A stretch of 64,000 nucleotides of DNA from Streptococcus mitis (GTDB taxonomy: Bacteria > Bacillota > Bacilli > Lactobacillales > Streptococcaceae). The stretch covers positions 1 to 64,000 of the forward strand of contig NZ_CAMHZQ010000005.1 of the NCBI RefSeq assembly GCF_946190275.1, given 5' to 3'. Below the pieces are notes generated by a model. The model was not told the origin of the DNA. It saw nothing but the letters and a program-made list of their open reading frames with translations, and searched no databases. A program made the translations under genes and the position numbers. How positions within the stretch are numbered: position 1 is the stretch's first letter; every line of letters starts with the position of its first letter. Below are positions 9,486 to 18,872 of the stretch, in pieces.

Positions 9486-10052
9486 ATGCAAGAATTTATT
9501 CAAACCTATCTCAATAAGCTTGATGTTACAGCGATTATCGAGAATATCTTAACCAAGTTACTTTCTCTTTTATTCTTATTTTTACTCTTTTATATAGCTA
9601 AGAAATTGCTCCATACCATGGTGCAGAGAATTGTTAAACCATCTCTAAAAATGTCTCGTCATGATGTTGGGCGTCAGAAAACCATCTCACGTCTGTTAGA
9701 AAATGTGTTTAATTATACCCTTTATTTCTTTTTACTCTACTGCATTTTGTCGATTTTAGGTTTGCCAGTTTCTAGTTTGCTGGCAGGTGCTGGAATTGCT
9801 GGGGTGGCTATTGGTATGGGAGCCCAAGGTTTTCTGTCTGATGTCATCAATGGCTTTTTCATCCTTTTTGAACGTCAACTGGATGTGGGAGATGAGGTTG
9901 TTCTGACAAATGGTCCTATTACTGTATCGGGCAAGGTTGTCAGCGTTGGCATTCGAACAACGCAACTCAGAGGAGAAGACCAGGTTCTGCATTTCGTTCC
10001 CAATCGGAATATTACCGTTGTCAGCAATTTCTCTCGTACAGACCAGGCCTGA
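9486..10052 (+). CDS. Small MscS-family mechanosensitive channel, no C-terminal domain
   Basis: The 188-residue product has three membrane segments. It carries the MscS pore-helix and beta-domain signature: AGAGIAGVAIGMGAQGFLSD, then FFILFERQLDVGDEV and PNRNITVVSNFSR. It stops right after the beta domain. E. coli MscS is about 286 residues, so the alpha/beta cytoplasmic cage domain is absent. Either this is a naturally minimal homologue or a nonsense/deletion has shortened it. The next gene, CorA, has its own promoter just after the stop. Confidence 0.85.
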   Translation: MQEFIQTYLNKLDVTAIIENILTKLLSLLFLFLLFYIAKKLLHTMVQRIVKPSLKMSRHDVGRQKTISRLLENVFNYTLYFFLLYCILSILGLPVSSLLAGAGIAGVAIGMGAQGFLSDVINGFFILFERQLDVGDEVVLTNGPITVSGKVVSVGIRTTQLRGEDQVLHFVPNRNITVVSNFSRTDQA

Positions 10053-10068
10053 AATTTTAGCAGATTTA

Positions 10069-10077
10069 TGGTACAAT
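10069..10077 (+). promoter_or_regulatory. corA promoter (extended -10)
   Basis: TGG-TACAAT lies 27 bp upstream of the corA start; AAAGGAG is the ribosome site. Confidence 0.55.
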
Positions 10078-10103
10078 AGAAAGAGTTTAATAAAGGAGAA
10101 AAG

Positions 10104-11012
10104 ATGGTTTTAGAAAAGCAGTTGGGCAATGGTTGTACCTGGATTAACCTAGATTTGGATAAGTTGAAAAAACTAGAGGACCTTTCTGAAATCTACGGTT
10201 TGGACAAGGAAACCATCGAATATGCGCTGGATAGAAATGAGCGTGCCCACATGGATTATCACCGTGAAAATGGGACTGTGACCTTTATCTACAATGTCTT
10301 GAATTTGAAAAAGGATAAGGCCTACTACGAAGCCTTTCCCATGACCTTTATCGTGGAACATCGTCGCCTGATTACCATTAGTAATACCAAGAACGCCTAT
10401 GTCATTGAACAGATGACCCGTTATCTGGAGAGTCATGACACGCTTTCGATTTACAAGTTTCTCTTTGCCAGTCTGGAAATCATCAGCAATGCCTACTATC
10501 CTGTCATCGAGCAAATGGACAAGAGTAAAGATGAGGTCAATGGGCTCTTGCGCCAGCGGACAACTAAGAAAAACCTTTTTGCCCTTTCCGACTTGGAAAC
10601 CGGTATGGTTTATCTTACTGCGGCTGCCAAGCAAAATCGTATGTTGCTGGAACATATCCAAGGGCATGCTCTCTATCGCAGTTTTAATGAGATTGAGAGA
10701 GAACAGTTTGATGATGCCATGATTGAGGCTCATCAGCTGGTATCCATGACAGACTTGATTTCTCAAGTCCTCCAACAACTATCAGCATCTTACAACAACA
10801 TCCTAAACAATAATCTGAATGATAATTTGACAACCTTGACCATCATTTCAGTCTTGCTAGCCGTTCTGGCAGTCGTGACAGGCTTTTTCGGAATGAATGT
10901 TCCGCTGCCTTTAACAGATGAGCCCCATGCTTGGCTCTACATCAGCTTGGCCAGTGCAGGTTTGTGGATTATCCTGTCATTATTACTAAGGAAAATTGCG
11001 AAAAAAAGTTAA
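10104..11012 (+). CDS. corA: CorA family magnesium/divalent cation transporter
   Basis: The 302-residue product has a large soluble N-terminal domain and two C-terminal membrane helices. The signature GMN motif is at residues 263-265 (FFGMNVPLPL). It forms a pentameric Mg2+ channel in this family. A second transcription start here could also drive yqeG and yqeH, which follow with short gaps. Confidence 0.93.
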   Translation: MVLEKQLGNGCTWINLDLDKLKKLEDLSEIYGLDKETIEYALDRNERAHMDYHRENGTVTFIYNVLNLKKDKAYYEAFPMTFIVEHRRLITISNTKNAYVIEQMTRYLESHDTLSIYKFLFASLEIISNAYYPVIEQMDKSKDEVNGLLRQRTTKKNLFALSDLETGMVYLTAAAKQNRMLLEHIQGHALYRSFNEIEREQFDDAMIEAHQLVSMTDLISQVLQQLSASYNNILNNNLNDNLTTLTIISVLLAVLAVVTGFFGMNVPLPLTDEPHAWLYISLASAGLWIILSLLLRKIAKKS

Positions 11013-11026
11013 GAAAAGGAGCCAGA

Positions 11027-11554
11027 ATGGCGATTGAAAATTACATGCCAGATTTTGCTGTGGAAGCAGTCTATGATCTGACAGTCCCAAGCCTGCAGGC
11101 GCAGGGAATCAAGGCTGTTTTGGTCGATTTGGACAATACCCTCATTGCTTGGAACAACCCTGACGGGACGCCAGAGATGAAGCAATGGCTACATGATCTT
11201 CAGGATGCGGGCATTGCTATTATCGTAGTCTCAAATAATACCAAAAAACGAGTTCAACGCGCAGTTGAGAAATTTGGGATTGATTACGTTTATTGGGCCT
11301 TGAAGCCCTTCACATTTGGGATTGACCGTGCCATGAAGGAATTCCACTATGAGAAAAGTGAAGTGGTCATGGTAGGCGACCAGCTCATGACAGATATTCG
11401 AGCAGCCCACCGTGCTGGCATTCGCTCGATTTTAGTCAAACCCTTGGTCCAACATGACTCGATCAAAACGCAGATTAACCGAGCTCGTGAGCGCCGTGTC
11501 ATGCGAAAAATCACTGAAAAGTACGGACCGATTACATATAAAAAAGGAATTTAA
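11027..11554 (+). CDS. yqeG: YqeG family HAD IIIA-type phosphatase
   Basis: The 175-residue product has HAD motif I DLDNTL (Asp34, Asp36), then VVSNNTKKR and MVGDQLMTDIRAA as motifs II and III/IV. I chose the start MAIENYMPDF because an AAAGGAG site lies six bases before it; longer versions would run into corA. It precedes yqeH by 2 bp, a conserved arrangement in Firmicutes. Substrate unknown. Confidence 0.93.
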   Translation: MAIENYMPDFAVEAVYDLTVPSLQAQGIKAVLVDLDNTLIAWNNPDGTPEMKQWLHDLQDAGIAIIVVSNNTKKRVQRAVEKFGIDYVYWALKPFTFGIDRAMKEFHYEKSEVVMVGDQLMTDIRAAHRAGIRSILVKPLVQHDSIKTQINRARERRVMRKITEKYGPITYKKGI

Positions 11555-11556
11555 CT

Positions 11557-12663
11557 ATGGAAGAAATTCTCTGTATTGGTTGTGGAGCAACCATTCAGAC
11601 GACAGACAAGGCTGGACTTGGCTTTACCCCCCAGTCGGCACTAGAAAAAGGTTTGGAGACTGGCGAAGTCTATTGCCAACGCTGTTTCCGTCTCCGCCAC
11701 TACAATGAAATCACGGATGTCCAGTTGACGGACGATGATTTCCTCAAGCTCTTGCACGAGGTGGGAGACAGTGATGCCTTAGTGGTCAATGTCATTGATA
11801 TCTTTGATTTTAATGGCTCTGTCATCCCAGGTTTGCCACGTTTTGTCTCAGGCAATGATGTCCTCTTGGTAGGAAATAAAAAAGATATCTTGCCCAAGTC
11901 GGTTAAGCCGAGCAAGATTAGCCAGTGGCTCATGGAACGTGCCCACGAAGAAGGGCTTCGTCCTGTGGATGTCGTCCTAACTTCAGCCCAAAACAAACAT
12001 GCTATTAAGGAAGTCATTGACAAGATTGAACACTACCGTAAGGGCCGCGATGTCTATGTGGTCGGTGTGACCAACGTTGGAAAATCAACTCTCATCAATG
12101 CTATTATCCAAGAAATCACGGGTGACCAGAATGTCATCACGACTTCGCGCTTCCCAGGGACAACCTTGGACAAGATTGAGATTCCGCTTGACGACGGATC
12201 TTATATCTACGATACGCCGGGGATCATCCACCGCCACCAGATGGCTCATTACTTAACGGCTAAAAACCTCAAGTATGTCAGCCCCAAAAAGGAAATTAAG
12301 CCTAAAACCTATCAGCTAAATCCTGAACAAACCCTGTTTTTAGGTGGTCTCGGACGCTTTGATTTCATTACGGGTGAAAAGCAAGGTTTCACTGCCTTCT
12401 TTGACAATGAATTGAAACTCCATCGTACCAAGCTTGAAGGTGCTGGTACTTTCTACGACAAGCACCTCGGAACTCTTCTGACACCACCAAATAGTAAGGA
12501 AAAAGAAGATTTTCCAAAATTAGTCCAACATGTATTTAACATCAAGGACAAGACAGACCTAGTCATCTCAGGCCTAGGCTGGATCCGTGTAACAGGCACA
12601 GCCAAAGTCGCCGTCTGGGCACCAGAAGGCGTCGCCGTCGTCACACGAAAAGCAATAATTTAA
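11557..12663 (+). CDS. yqeH: Ribosome biogenesis GTPase YqeH
   Basis: The 368-residue product has an N-terminal zinc finger (Cys6, Cys9, Cys40, Cys43). A circularly permuted GTPase domain follows: G4 NKKD (107-110) comes before G1 GVTNVGKST (170-178) and G3 DTPG (219-222). It supports 30S subunit assembly. Confidence 0.96.
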   Translation: MEEILCIGCGATIQTTDKAGLGFTPQSALEKGLETGEVYCQRCFRLRHYNEITDVQLTDDDFLKLLHEVGDSDALVVNVIDIFDFNGSVIPGLPRFVSGNDVLLVGNKKDILPKSVKPSKISQWLMERAHEEGLRPVDVVLTSAQNKHAIKEVIDKIEHYRKGRDVYVVGVTNVGKSTLINAIIQEITGDQNVITTSRFPGTTLDKIEIPLDDGSYIYDTPGIIHRHQMAHYLTAKNLKYVSPKKEIKPKTYQLNPEQTLFLGGLGRFDFITGEKQGFTAFFDNELKLHRTKLEGAGTFYDKHLGTLLTPPNSKEKEDFPKLVQHVFNIKDKTDLVISGLGWIRVTGTAKVAVWAPEGVAVVTRKAII

Positions 12664-12674
12664 AATAAAATCGC

Positions 12675-12855
12675 TGAGCGAACAAAGTGAGCTCATAAAA
12701 AGATAGTTATTGCCGTGGTGTCTTGCCAATCGATAGATTGGCAAGGGGCACAATTGAGACCAAGGCTCAATTGTGAGGTCAGGAAATCCATTTTTCAAAG
12801 ATGAGATCTTTGGAAAATTAGTTCCGACCGTCCCTCACCACCTAAAATAACTATC
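12675..12855 (+). other. Cloverleaf-forming intergenic element 1
   Basis: It begins with the box GCGAACAAAGTGAGCT (12678-12693), inside a TGAGC/GCTCA stem. An outer stem GATAGTTATT (12702-12711) / AATAACTATC (12846-12855), extended by GTGGTG/CACCAC (12715-12720, 12836-12841), encloses three hairpins. These are 12722-12745 (10 bp, GATA loop), 12749-12775 (10 bp) and 12791-12817 (12 bp, one G-T). The sequence TAAAATAA occurs on both sides (12661-12668, 12843-12850). No ORF fits. See element 2 at 54430. Confidence 0.65.
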
Positions 12856-12875
12856 AAAAAACAAGGAAGAAAATT

Positions 12876-13187
12876 ATGTCATTAACATCAAAACAACGTG
12901 CCTTCCTCAACAGCCAGGCACACACCCTCAAACCCATCATCCAAATTGGGAAAAATGGACTTAACGACCAAATCAAAACCAGCGTCCGTCAAGCTCTTGA
13001 TGCTCGCGAATTGATTAAAGTAACACTCTTGCAAAACACAGATGAAAATATCCACGAAGTAGCTGAAATTTTGGAAGAAGAAATCGGTGTAGATACAGTC
13101 CAAAAAATCGGACGCATCTTGATTTTGTTTAAACAGTCTAGCAAGAAAGAGAATCGCAAGATTTCTAAAAAAGTCAAAGAAATCTAA
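12876..13187 (+). CDS. yhbY: YhbY family RNA-binding protein (CRS1-YhbY domain)
   Basis: The 103-residue product consists of a single CRS1-YhbY fold with LKPIIQIGKNGLND near the N-terminus, the GxxG-type loop of this family. It associates with pre-50S ribosomal particles in other bacteria. It sits between yqeH and nadD as in most Bacilli. AAGGAAG is the ribosome site. Confidence 0.93.
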   Translation: MSLTSKQRAFLNSQAHTLKPIIQIGKNGLNDQIKTSVRQALDARELIKVTLLQNTDENIHEVAEILEEEIGVDTVQKIGRILILFKQSSKKENRKISKKVKEI

Positions 13188-13237
13188 AAAACTACTCCAA
13201 ACAACTGTTTTTACAGAGAAATAAAGGAGACTAGCCT

Positions 13238-13867
13238 ATGGCAATCGAACTATTGACTCCCTTTACCAAGGTAGAGTTGGAGCCAGAAATCAAGGAGAAA
13301 AAACGCAAACAAGTCGGGATTTTAGGGGGGAATTTTAACCCTGTTCACAATGCCCATCTGATCGTTGCGGACCAAGTGCGCCAGCAGTTGGGACTGGACC
13401 AGGTCTTGCTCATGCCTGAATACCAACCTCCTCATGTAGATAAAAAGGAAACCATTCCTGAACACCATCGTCTCAAAATGCTTGAGTTGGCGATTGAGGG
13501 AATCGAAGGCCTAGCCATTGAAACCATTGAGTTGGAGCGCAAGGGCATTTCCTACACCTACGACACCATGAAGATTTTGACAGAGCAACATCCTGATACG
13601 GATTATTACTTTATCATCGGTGCCGATATGGTGGACTATCTGCCTAAGTGGTACCGAATTGATGAGTTGGTTGATATGGTTCAGTTTGTGGGGGTTCAAC
13701 GCCCACGCTACAAGGCAGGGACTTCCTATCCCGTTATCTGGGTGGATGTGCCTCTCATGGATATCTCATCCAGCATGGTGCGTGACTTCCTTGCCCAAGG
13801 ACGAAAACCCAACTTTCTCCTACCTCAGCCGGTGCTAGCCTATATCGAGAAGGAGGGGCTTTACTGA
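13238..13867 (+). CDS. nadD: Nicotinate-nucleotide adenylyltransferase
   Basis: The 209-residue product carries the nucleotidyltransferase motif [11 protein letters not shown] (30-40) and the C-terminal ISSSMVRD motif. It adenylates nicotinic acid mononucleotide to deamido-NAD in NAD synthesis. The last base overlaps the first base of yqeK, indicating translational coupling. About 20 residues precede the core domain, a length seen in streptococcal NadD. Confidence 0.96.
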   Translation: MAIELLTPFTKVELEPEIKEKKRKQVGILGGNFNPVHNAHLIVADQVRQQLGLDQVLLMPEYQPPHVDKKETIPEHHRLKMLELAIEGIEGLAIETIELERKGISYTYDTMKILTEQHPDTDYYFIIGADMVDYLPKWYRIDELVDMVQFVGVQRPRYKAGTSYPVIWVDVPLMDISSSMVRDFLAQGRKPNFLLPQPVLAYIEKEGLY

Positions 13868-14460
13868 TGGCCTATCAAGACTATATCAACTGCTCCCGTG
13901 AGGCTTTGTTGGAAAAAATGGCAGAGCTTCTACCTGAAAAACGTTTAACCCATTGCTTGGGTGTGGAGCGTGCAGCCATAGAACTGGCTCAGCGATTTGG
14001 AGTCGATACCGAGAAAGCAGGACTAGCAGGACTTCTTCATGACTATGCTAAAAAGCTGTCAGATCAGGAATTTTTAGACTTGATTGACCGTTATCAGCTA
14101 GACCCTGACCTCAAAAACTGGGGCAATAATGTCTGGCATGGTATGGTTGGCATCTACAAGATTCAAGAAGATTTGAATTTGCATGATCCAGAAATCCTAC
14201 GAGCCATTGAAATTCATACAGTCGGTGCTGGTCAGATGGCAGCCCTAGATAAAGTCATCTACGTCGCAGACTATATCGAGCACAATCGTGCCTTTCCTGG
14301 AGTAGATGTGGCACGTGAGATTGCAAGTCTATCGCTTAATAAGGCGGTGGCCTACGAAACAGCTCGCACTGTGGAGCATCTAGTTCATCAGGGATTCCCC
14401 ATCTATCCCCAAACCCTTGAAACCTATAACGCCTTTGTGCACTATTTGAAAGAGGACTAA
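13867..14460 (+). CDS. yqeK: Bis(5'-nucleosyl)-tetraphosphatase YqeK (HD domain)
   Basis: The 197-residue HD-domain protein has His29, then HD at 58-59 (LLHDYAK) and a later IHTVG histidine. This family hydrolyses Ap4A symmetrically to ADP. Its final codons and stop (GAAAGAGGACTAA) are repeated exactly 513 bp downstream, before rsfS; see the cassette entries. Confidence 0.93.
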   Translation: MAYQDYINCSREALLEKMAELLPEKRLTHCLGVERAAIELAQRFGVDTEKAGLAGLLHDYAKKLSDQEFLDLIDRYQLDPDLKNWGNNVWHGMVGIYKIQEDLNLHDPEILRAIEIHTVGAGQMAALDKVIYVADYIEHNRAFPGVDVAREIASLSLNKAVAYETARTVEHLVHQGFPIYPQTLETYNAFVHYLKED

Positions 14461-14465
14461 ATGAA
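14448..14465 (+). repeat. 18-bp direct repeat, left end of the hydrolase cassette
   Basis: GAAAGAGGACTAAATGAA is identical at 14448-14465 and 14961-14978. It covers the yqeK stop codon, a GAGGA ribosome site and the following ATG. Confidence 0.85.
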
Positions 14466-14960
14466 GACGGCTTTTATAATCATTGATGTTCAGAATATTT
14501 TAGTGGAAACCGGTTTTCAGACAAATAGTCTATTGGAAAAAATTTCTTATTTACAAAACCAGGCTAGAAGTAAGAATATCGAAATTATTTATGTTCAACA
14601 TATTGAGAACGCTGAAGCTCAAACATCAGAAGATTGGCAGTTATCTGAGCTTTTAAACCGAAAACCTGATGAAAAGGTCTTTCAGAAGAAGTATAACAGT
14701 ATTTTCAAAGAAACTGGTTTAAAAGAATACTTGGATAAACAGGGGATTGAAAAATTAGTTTTATGTGGTATGCAGACAGAATATTGTGTGGATACCTCTG
14801 TCAAGGTTGCTTTTGAATATGGCTATCAGCTTATTATTCCAGAAGGAACTTGCACAACGTTTGATGGGAAAGACATTCCAGCAGAAACGATAAATGAATT
14901 TTATGAGGGCATTTGGGAGGGGCGCTTTGCAGATGTCCTAGATTACAAACATATTTTCTA

Positions 14961-14961
<1 letters not shown>
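14461..14961 (+). CDS. Isochorismatase-like cysteine hydrolase
   Basis: The 166-residue product has the family's catalytic set: Asp9 (IIDVQ), Lys76/77 (FQKKYNSIF) and Cys109 (LCGMQTEYCVDTS). Substrate unknown; relatives include nicotinamidase and isochorismatase. It is more AT-rich than yqeK and rsfS. It lies between them with an 18-bp direct repeat at each end, so it looks inserted. Its ribosome site is supplied by the last codons of yqeK. Confidence 0.9.
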
Positions 14962-15327
<366 letters not shown>

Positions 15328-15333
15328 AAGATG

Positions 15334-15362
15334 AACTCAGTTGTATTCAACTGGGTTTTATT
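15334..15362 (+). terminator. rsfS terminator
   Basis: AACTCAGTTG pairs with CAACTGGGTT (one G-T) over a TATT loop, then TTTATTT. Confidence 0.65.
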
Positions 15363-15440
15363 TGCTTATTTTTAAAAGGAATGTGATAGAAAGGTATAGG
15401 GCAAGTGGTGTTTGCCATGGAAGCTCTTGGTATCATGATT

Positions 15441-16181
15441 ATGGCAACTTATGAAACCTTTGCGGCGGTCTATGATGCAGTCATGGACGATAGTTTATAC
15501 GACAAATGGACGGATTTTTCGCTTCGTCATTTGCCTAAGACTAAGGAGAGAAAGAAGCTCTTGGAATTGGCTTGTGGGACAGGTATCCAGTCTGTTCGCT
15601 TTTCTCATGCTGGTTTTGATGTGACTGGCCTGGACTTGAGTGCTGATATGTTGAAAATTGCCGAGAAGAGAGCTTCTTCAGCCAAACAAAAGATTGATTT
15701 TATGGAAGGCAATATGCTGGATTTGTCTAAGGCAGGTCAATACGACTTTGTCACGTGTTATTCGGACTCAATCTGCTACATGCAGGATGAGGTGGAAGTA
15801 GGGGACGTCTTTAAGGAAGTCTATAATGCTCTCAACGAAGATGGCATCTTCATCTTTGATGTGCATTCGACCTACCAGACAGACGAAGTTTTTCCAGGCT
15901 ATTCTTACCATGAAAATGCAGAAGAGTTCGCCATGCTCTGGGATACCTACGAGGATGCAGCGCCTCACTCTATCGTTCATGAGTTGACTTTCTTTATCAA
16001 GGAAGAGGATGGGTCCTTTAGTCGCCACGATGAAGTGCATGAGGAGCGGACCTATGAAGTCTTGACCTATGATATTTTGCTGGAACAGGCTGGATTCAAG
16101 TCCTTCAAACTCTATGCGGACTTTGAGGACAAGGAGCCAACAGAAACTAGCACCCGTTGGTTTTTTGTCGCGCAGAAGTAG
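15441..16181 (+). CDS. Class I SAM-dependent methyltransferase
   Basis: The 246-residue product has motif I LLELACGTG, then GLDLSADML and FVTCYSDSICY. I used MATYETFAAVYD as the start because the preceding 12 codons (from 15405) look non-conserved; neither start has a strong ribosome site. Substrate unknown. It lies between rsfS and ylbM as in pneumococci. Confidence 0.88.
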   Translation: MATYETFAAVYDAVMDDSLYDKWTDFSLRHLPKTKERKKLLELACGTGIQSVRFSHAGFDVTGLDLSADMLKIAEKRASSAKQKIDFMEGNMLDLSKAGQYDFVTCYSDSICYMQDEVEVGDVFKEVYNALNEDGIFIFDVHSTYQTDEVFPGYSYHENAEEFAMLWDTYEDAAPHSIVHELTFFIKEEDGSFSRHDEVHEERTYEVLTYDILLEQAGFKSFKLYADFEDKEPTETSTRWFFVAQK

Positions 16182-16194
16182 GAGATTACCATGA
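16178..16194 (+). repeat. 17-bp direct repeat, left end of the membrane-protein cassette
   Basis: GTAGGAGATTACCATGA matches 16993-17009 (GTAGGAGATTAGCATGA) at 16 of 17 bases. It contains the methyltransferase stop TAG, a GGAG ribosome site and an ATG. Confidence 0.8.
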
Positions 16195-17009
16195 TAAAAG
16201 GACAAGTTTGGCTATTAGTATTTATCTTATTTTATTTTGGCTTTTACTGCATAAAATTTAGAGATAATATTAGACTTAAACCGTTAGTAGATATTAAAAC
16301 TGAGTTTCAGAGTGATCTTGATTTATTTTATGAACATATATCTTTTAAAAACTGGAAAAAAGCAATTGTGTCAATCCTCTTGATTATAATAGGGATTATT
16401 ATCTTAGTATTTTTATCAATATTAGGTCTGTTTCTACTAATTTTAAAAATATCTTTATTATTTTTGAAGAAGATTGTAATTTATGAAGCTGACAATAAAT
16501 TTGAAATATTTAAATATGTGTTACTCCCTATGATATTAGCGTATTTGTTTGGTGAATATGCTAAGACTGTTGAGATAAGCAATACATCTTTAAATATAAT
16601 AATTATTTTTGGAGATAAAATTATACAATTGTTTGGTGAATATTCAATTATTCCATTGACTTTGTTGATTTCTGCAACTGTATGTTATACATTCAAATTT
16701 TTAGTAAAAAATGATACAGATTTTATTAAGGAATTGTTTGAATATTTTTGGAACTGGATTAAAGTTCTTATAGTTACTTTGCTATTTATTTTAATTATTG
16801 GATCTTACTTACTCCTTTTAGATGAAGTAAAAAATAGTATCTCTAGTAAGGATCCATATACGATTATACCGATATTTATTGCTAGTTGTATTGTTACATC
16901 CAAGATAATTGTTAGATTAATAGTTGTTAAAAGTAATAATGTGCCAATGAAGGCTAAACGACATCCCTTTAGAATAAAAAGGAAATATAGACGTAGGAGA
17001 TTAGCATGA
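16191..17009 (+). CDS. AT-rich hypothetical membrane protein
   Basis: The 272-residue product is not recognised. It has about six hydrophobic segments (for example [23 protein letters not shown] and [19 protein letters not shown]) and a very basic C-terminus ([17 protein letters not shown]). Its base composition is far more AT-rich than both neighbours. It is flanked by 17-bp direct repeats, and its last four bases overlap the ylbM start. It looks like an inserted cassette in the conserved methyltransferase-ylbM junction. Confidence 0.75.
   Translation: MIKGQVWLLVFILFYFGFYCIKFRDNIRLKPLVDIKTEFQSDLDLFYEHISFKNWKKAIVSILLIIIGIIILVFLSILGLFLLILKISLLFLKKIVIYEADNKFEIFKYVLLPMILAYLFGEYAKTVEISNTSLNIIIIFGDKIIQLFGEYSIIPLTLLISATVCYTFKFLVKNDTDFIKELFEYFWNWIKVLIVTLLFILIIGSYLLLLDEVKNSISSKDPYTIIPIFIASCIVTSKIIVRLIVVKSNNVPMKAKRHPFRIKRKYRRRRLA
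16993..17009 (+). repeat. 17-bp direct repeat, right end of the membrane-protein cassette
   Basis: This is the second copy of 16178-16194. Here the same bases encode the last residues of the membrane protein (RRRLA-stop) while still supplying GGAG and the ATG of ylbM. Confidence 0.8.
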
Positions 17010-18103
17010 CCATCACGGGTATTATTGCGGAGTTTAATCCTTTTCATAATGGGCATAAATACCTGCTGGATCAGGCTGAGGGACTGAAAATTGTTGCCAT
17101 GTCTGGGAATTTCATGCAGAGAGGCGAGCCTGCTATTGTGGATAAGTGGACACGGGCCCAGATGGCACTGGAAAATGGTGCAGATTTGGTAGTAGAATTG
17201 CCCTTTTTAGTCAGTGTTCAGGCGGCGGATTTCTTCGGTCAAGGAGCTGTGGATATCTTGACACGCTTGGGCATTGATAGTCTAGTTTTTGGGACGGAGA
17301 AAGTTCTAGATTACCAGAAAATCGCTGACTTATATACAGAGCAGGCTACTAAGATGGAGAAATTTGTGGAAAATCTGCCTGACTCTCTCTCTTATCCTCA
17401 GAAAACTCAGGTCATGTGGAAGGAATTTGCTGGTCTTGATTTTTCTGGCAATACGCCCAACCATGTCCTTGCTCTGGCCTATGCCAAGGCGGTTGCTGGA
17501 CGAAACATCAAGCTGCATCCGATTCAGCGTCAGGGGGCTGGCTATCATTCTGTGGATAAGGATGTGGACTTTGCTTCGGCGACAGCCCTTCGTCAGCACC
17601 AAAGGGACAAAAATTTCTTAGAACGTTTTATGCCTTCGGTTGACCTCTTTGAAAATGCTAATAAGGTGAGTTGGGACGACTATTTTCCCTTGCTCCGCTA
17701 TCAAATCTTGTCAAATCCAGACCTAAACACTATCTATCAGGTCAATCAAGAAATGGCTGTGCGCATCAAGGATGCTATCAAGATAGCCCAATCTGTGGAA
17801 GACTTGGTTGAGGTGGTTGCGACCAAGCGTTACACCAAGGCGCGTGTCAGACGCCTTTTGACCTATATTTTGGTTCAAGTTAGAGAAAGTGACTTGCCAG
17901 AAGGCATCCATGTCCTTGGCTTTACCGAAAAAGGCAGACAACATCTCAAGTCTCTGAAAGGGCAGGTCAATCTAGTCAGCCGAATTGGTAAAGAACCCTG
18001 GGATGCCATGACTCAAAAGGCAGACCAGATTTACCAACTGGGAAATTCAAGTATAGCAGAGCAGAATTTTGGAAGAGTGCCGATTAGAATAGAAACAAAC
18101 TAA
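17006..18103 (+). CDS. tmcAL: tRNA(Met) cytidine acetate ligase TmcAL (YlbM)
   Basis: The 365-residue product has an N-terminal nucleotidyltransferase motif [13 protein letters not shown] with the HxGH histidines at 14 and 17. In B. subtilis TmcAL makes N4-acetylcytidine at the elongator tRNA(Met) anticodon using acetate and ATP. Its ATG overlaps the preceding stop by four bases. A terminator starts at the stop codon. Confidence 0.93.
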   Translation: MTITGIIAEFNPFHNGHKYLLDQAEGLKIVAMSGNFMQRGEPAIVDKWTRAQMALENGADLVVELPFLVSVQAADFFGQGAVDILTRLGIDSLVFGTEKVLDYQKIADLYTEQATKMEKFVENLPDSLSYPQKTQVMWKEFAGLDFSGNTPNHVLALAYAKAVAGRNIKLHPIQRQGAGYHSVDKDVDFASATALRQHQRDKNFLERFMPSVDLFENANKVSWDDYFPLLRYQILSNPDLNTIYQVNQEMAVRIKDAIKIAQSVEDLVEVVATKRYTKARVRRLLTYILVQVRESDLPEGIHVLGFTEKGRQHLKSLKGQVNLVSRIGKEPWDAMTQKADQIYQLGNSSIAEQNFGRVPIRIETN

Positions 18104-18126
18104 GTCTACTGAAAGGTGGACTTTTT
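18099..18126 (+). repeat. 28-bp direct repeat with terminator, left of yefM-yoeB
   Basis: ACTAAGTCTACTGAAAGGT is identical to the sequence at 18743, and the full 28 bp differ at two positions. It contains the ylbM stop TAA and folds into a short AAGTCTAC/GTGGACTT stem followed by TTTTT, a terminator. Confidence 0.85.
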
Positions 18127-18175
18127 GAGATTTTTTACGAATAAATAGATAGAAAAGAAAATCTTGTACAAGTTC

Positions 18176-18204
18176 CTGACAATTTCTTTCTTTTCGTGTA
18201 TAAT
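18176..18204 (+). promoter_or_regulatory. yefM-yoeB promoter
   Basis: CTGACA (18176-18181), a 17-bp spacer and TATAAT (18199-18204) precede yefM by 30 bp. A TACGAATA sequence at 18136-18143, identical to the competence SigX box, lies farther upstream. Confidence 0.75.
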
Positions 18205-18234
18205 AGTGGAAAAGAGGTAAAACGAGGTATGGTT

Positions 18235-18489
18235 ATGGAAGCAGTTCTTTACTCAACATTCCGAAATCATTTAAAAGACTACATGAAAAAGGTAAACGAT
18301 GAATTTGAACCTTTGACGGTGGTCAATAAAAATCCAGACGAGGACATTGTAGTCCTTTCCAAGAGCGAGTGGGATAGTATTCAGGAAACTTTGAGAATTG
18401 CTCAAAACAAGGAGTTATCTGACAAGATCTTGCGAGGAATGGCTCAAGTTCGTGCTGGAAGTACTCAGGTCCATGTTATTGAGGAGTAA
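18235..18489 (+). CDS. yefM: YefM/Phd-family antitoxin
   Basis: The 84-residue product begins MEAVLYSTFRNHLKDYMKKV, the Phd/YefM DNA-binding N-terminus, and has a longer acidic C-terminal tail for toxin binding. I chose ATG 18235 because GAGG lies seven bases upstream; an in-frame ATG at 18229 sits too close to that site. It should neutralise YoeB and repress its own promoter. Confidence 0.9.
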   Translation: MEAVLYSTFRNHLKDYMKKVNDEFEPLTVVNKNPDEDIVVLSKSEWDSIQETLRIAQNKELSDKILRGMAQVRAGSTQVHVIEE

Positions 18490-18492
18490 GAA

Positions 18493-18747
18493 ATGCTGCT
18501 CAAGTTTACAAAGGATGCCTGGGCAGATTATTGCTACTGGCAAACTCAGGACAAGAAAACACTAAAAAGAATCAATAAACTAATCAAGGATATTCAACGC
18601 GATCCATTTACAGGAATAGGAAAACCAGAACCACTCAAGTATGACTACCAAGGAGCTTGGTCACGTCGTATCGACGCAGAAAATCGCTTGATTTATATGA
18701 TGGATGGAGATAGCGTGGCTTTCTTGTCTTTCAAAGATCATTACTAA
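18493..18747 (+). CDS. yoeB: YoeB-family mRNA interferase toxin
   Basis: The 84-residue product has the full YoeB active-site set: Glu46, Arg65, His83 and Tyr84 (ending FKDHY). It cleaves mRNA at the ribosomal A site in E. coli. It starts three bases after the yefM stop. The stop codon lies inside the right-hand 28-bp direct repeat. Confidence 0.93.
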   Translation: MLLKFTKDAWADYCYWQTQDKKTLKRINKLIKDIQRDPFTGIGKPEPLKYDYQGAWSRRIDAENRLIYMMDGDSVAFLSFKDHY

Positions 18748-18770
18748 GTCTACTGAAAGGTAGGCTTTTT
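18743..18770 (+). repeat. 28-bp direct repeat with terminator, right of yefM-yoeB
   Basis: This is the second copy of 18099-18126. It includes the yoeB TAA and folds into AAGTCTAC/GTAGGCTT with a T-run, so each copy ends a transcript. Confidence 0.85.
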
Positions 18771-18872
18771 CTCAAATCTTTACTAAACTAGGATTTCTAA
18801 GAAATAGAGATTGCACTAATAAATTATAGGTAATTAAACTCCAATTTCCCCAAAACATATTCTATTTTAGGT

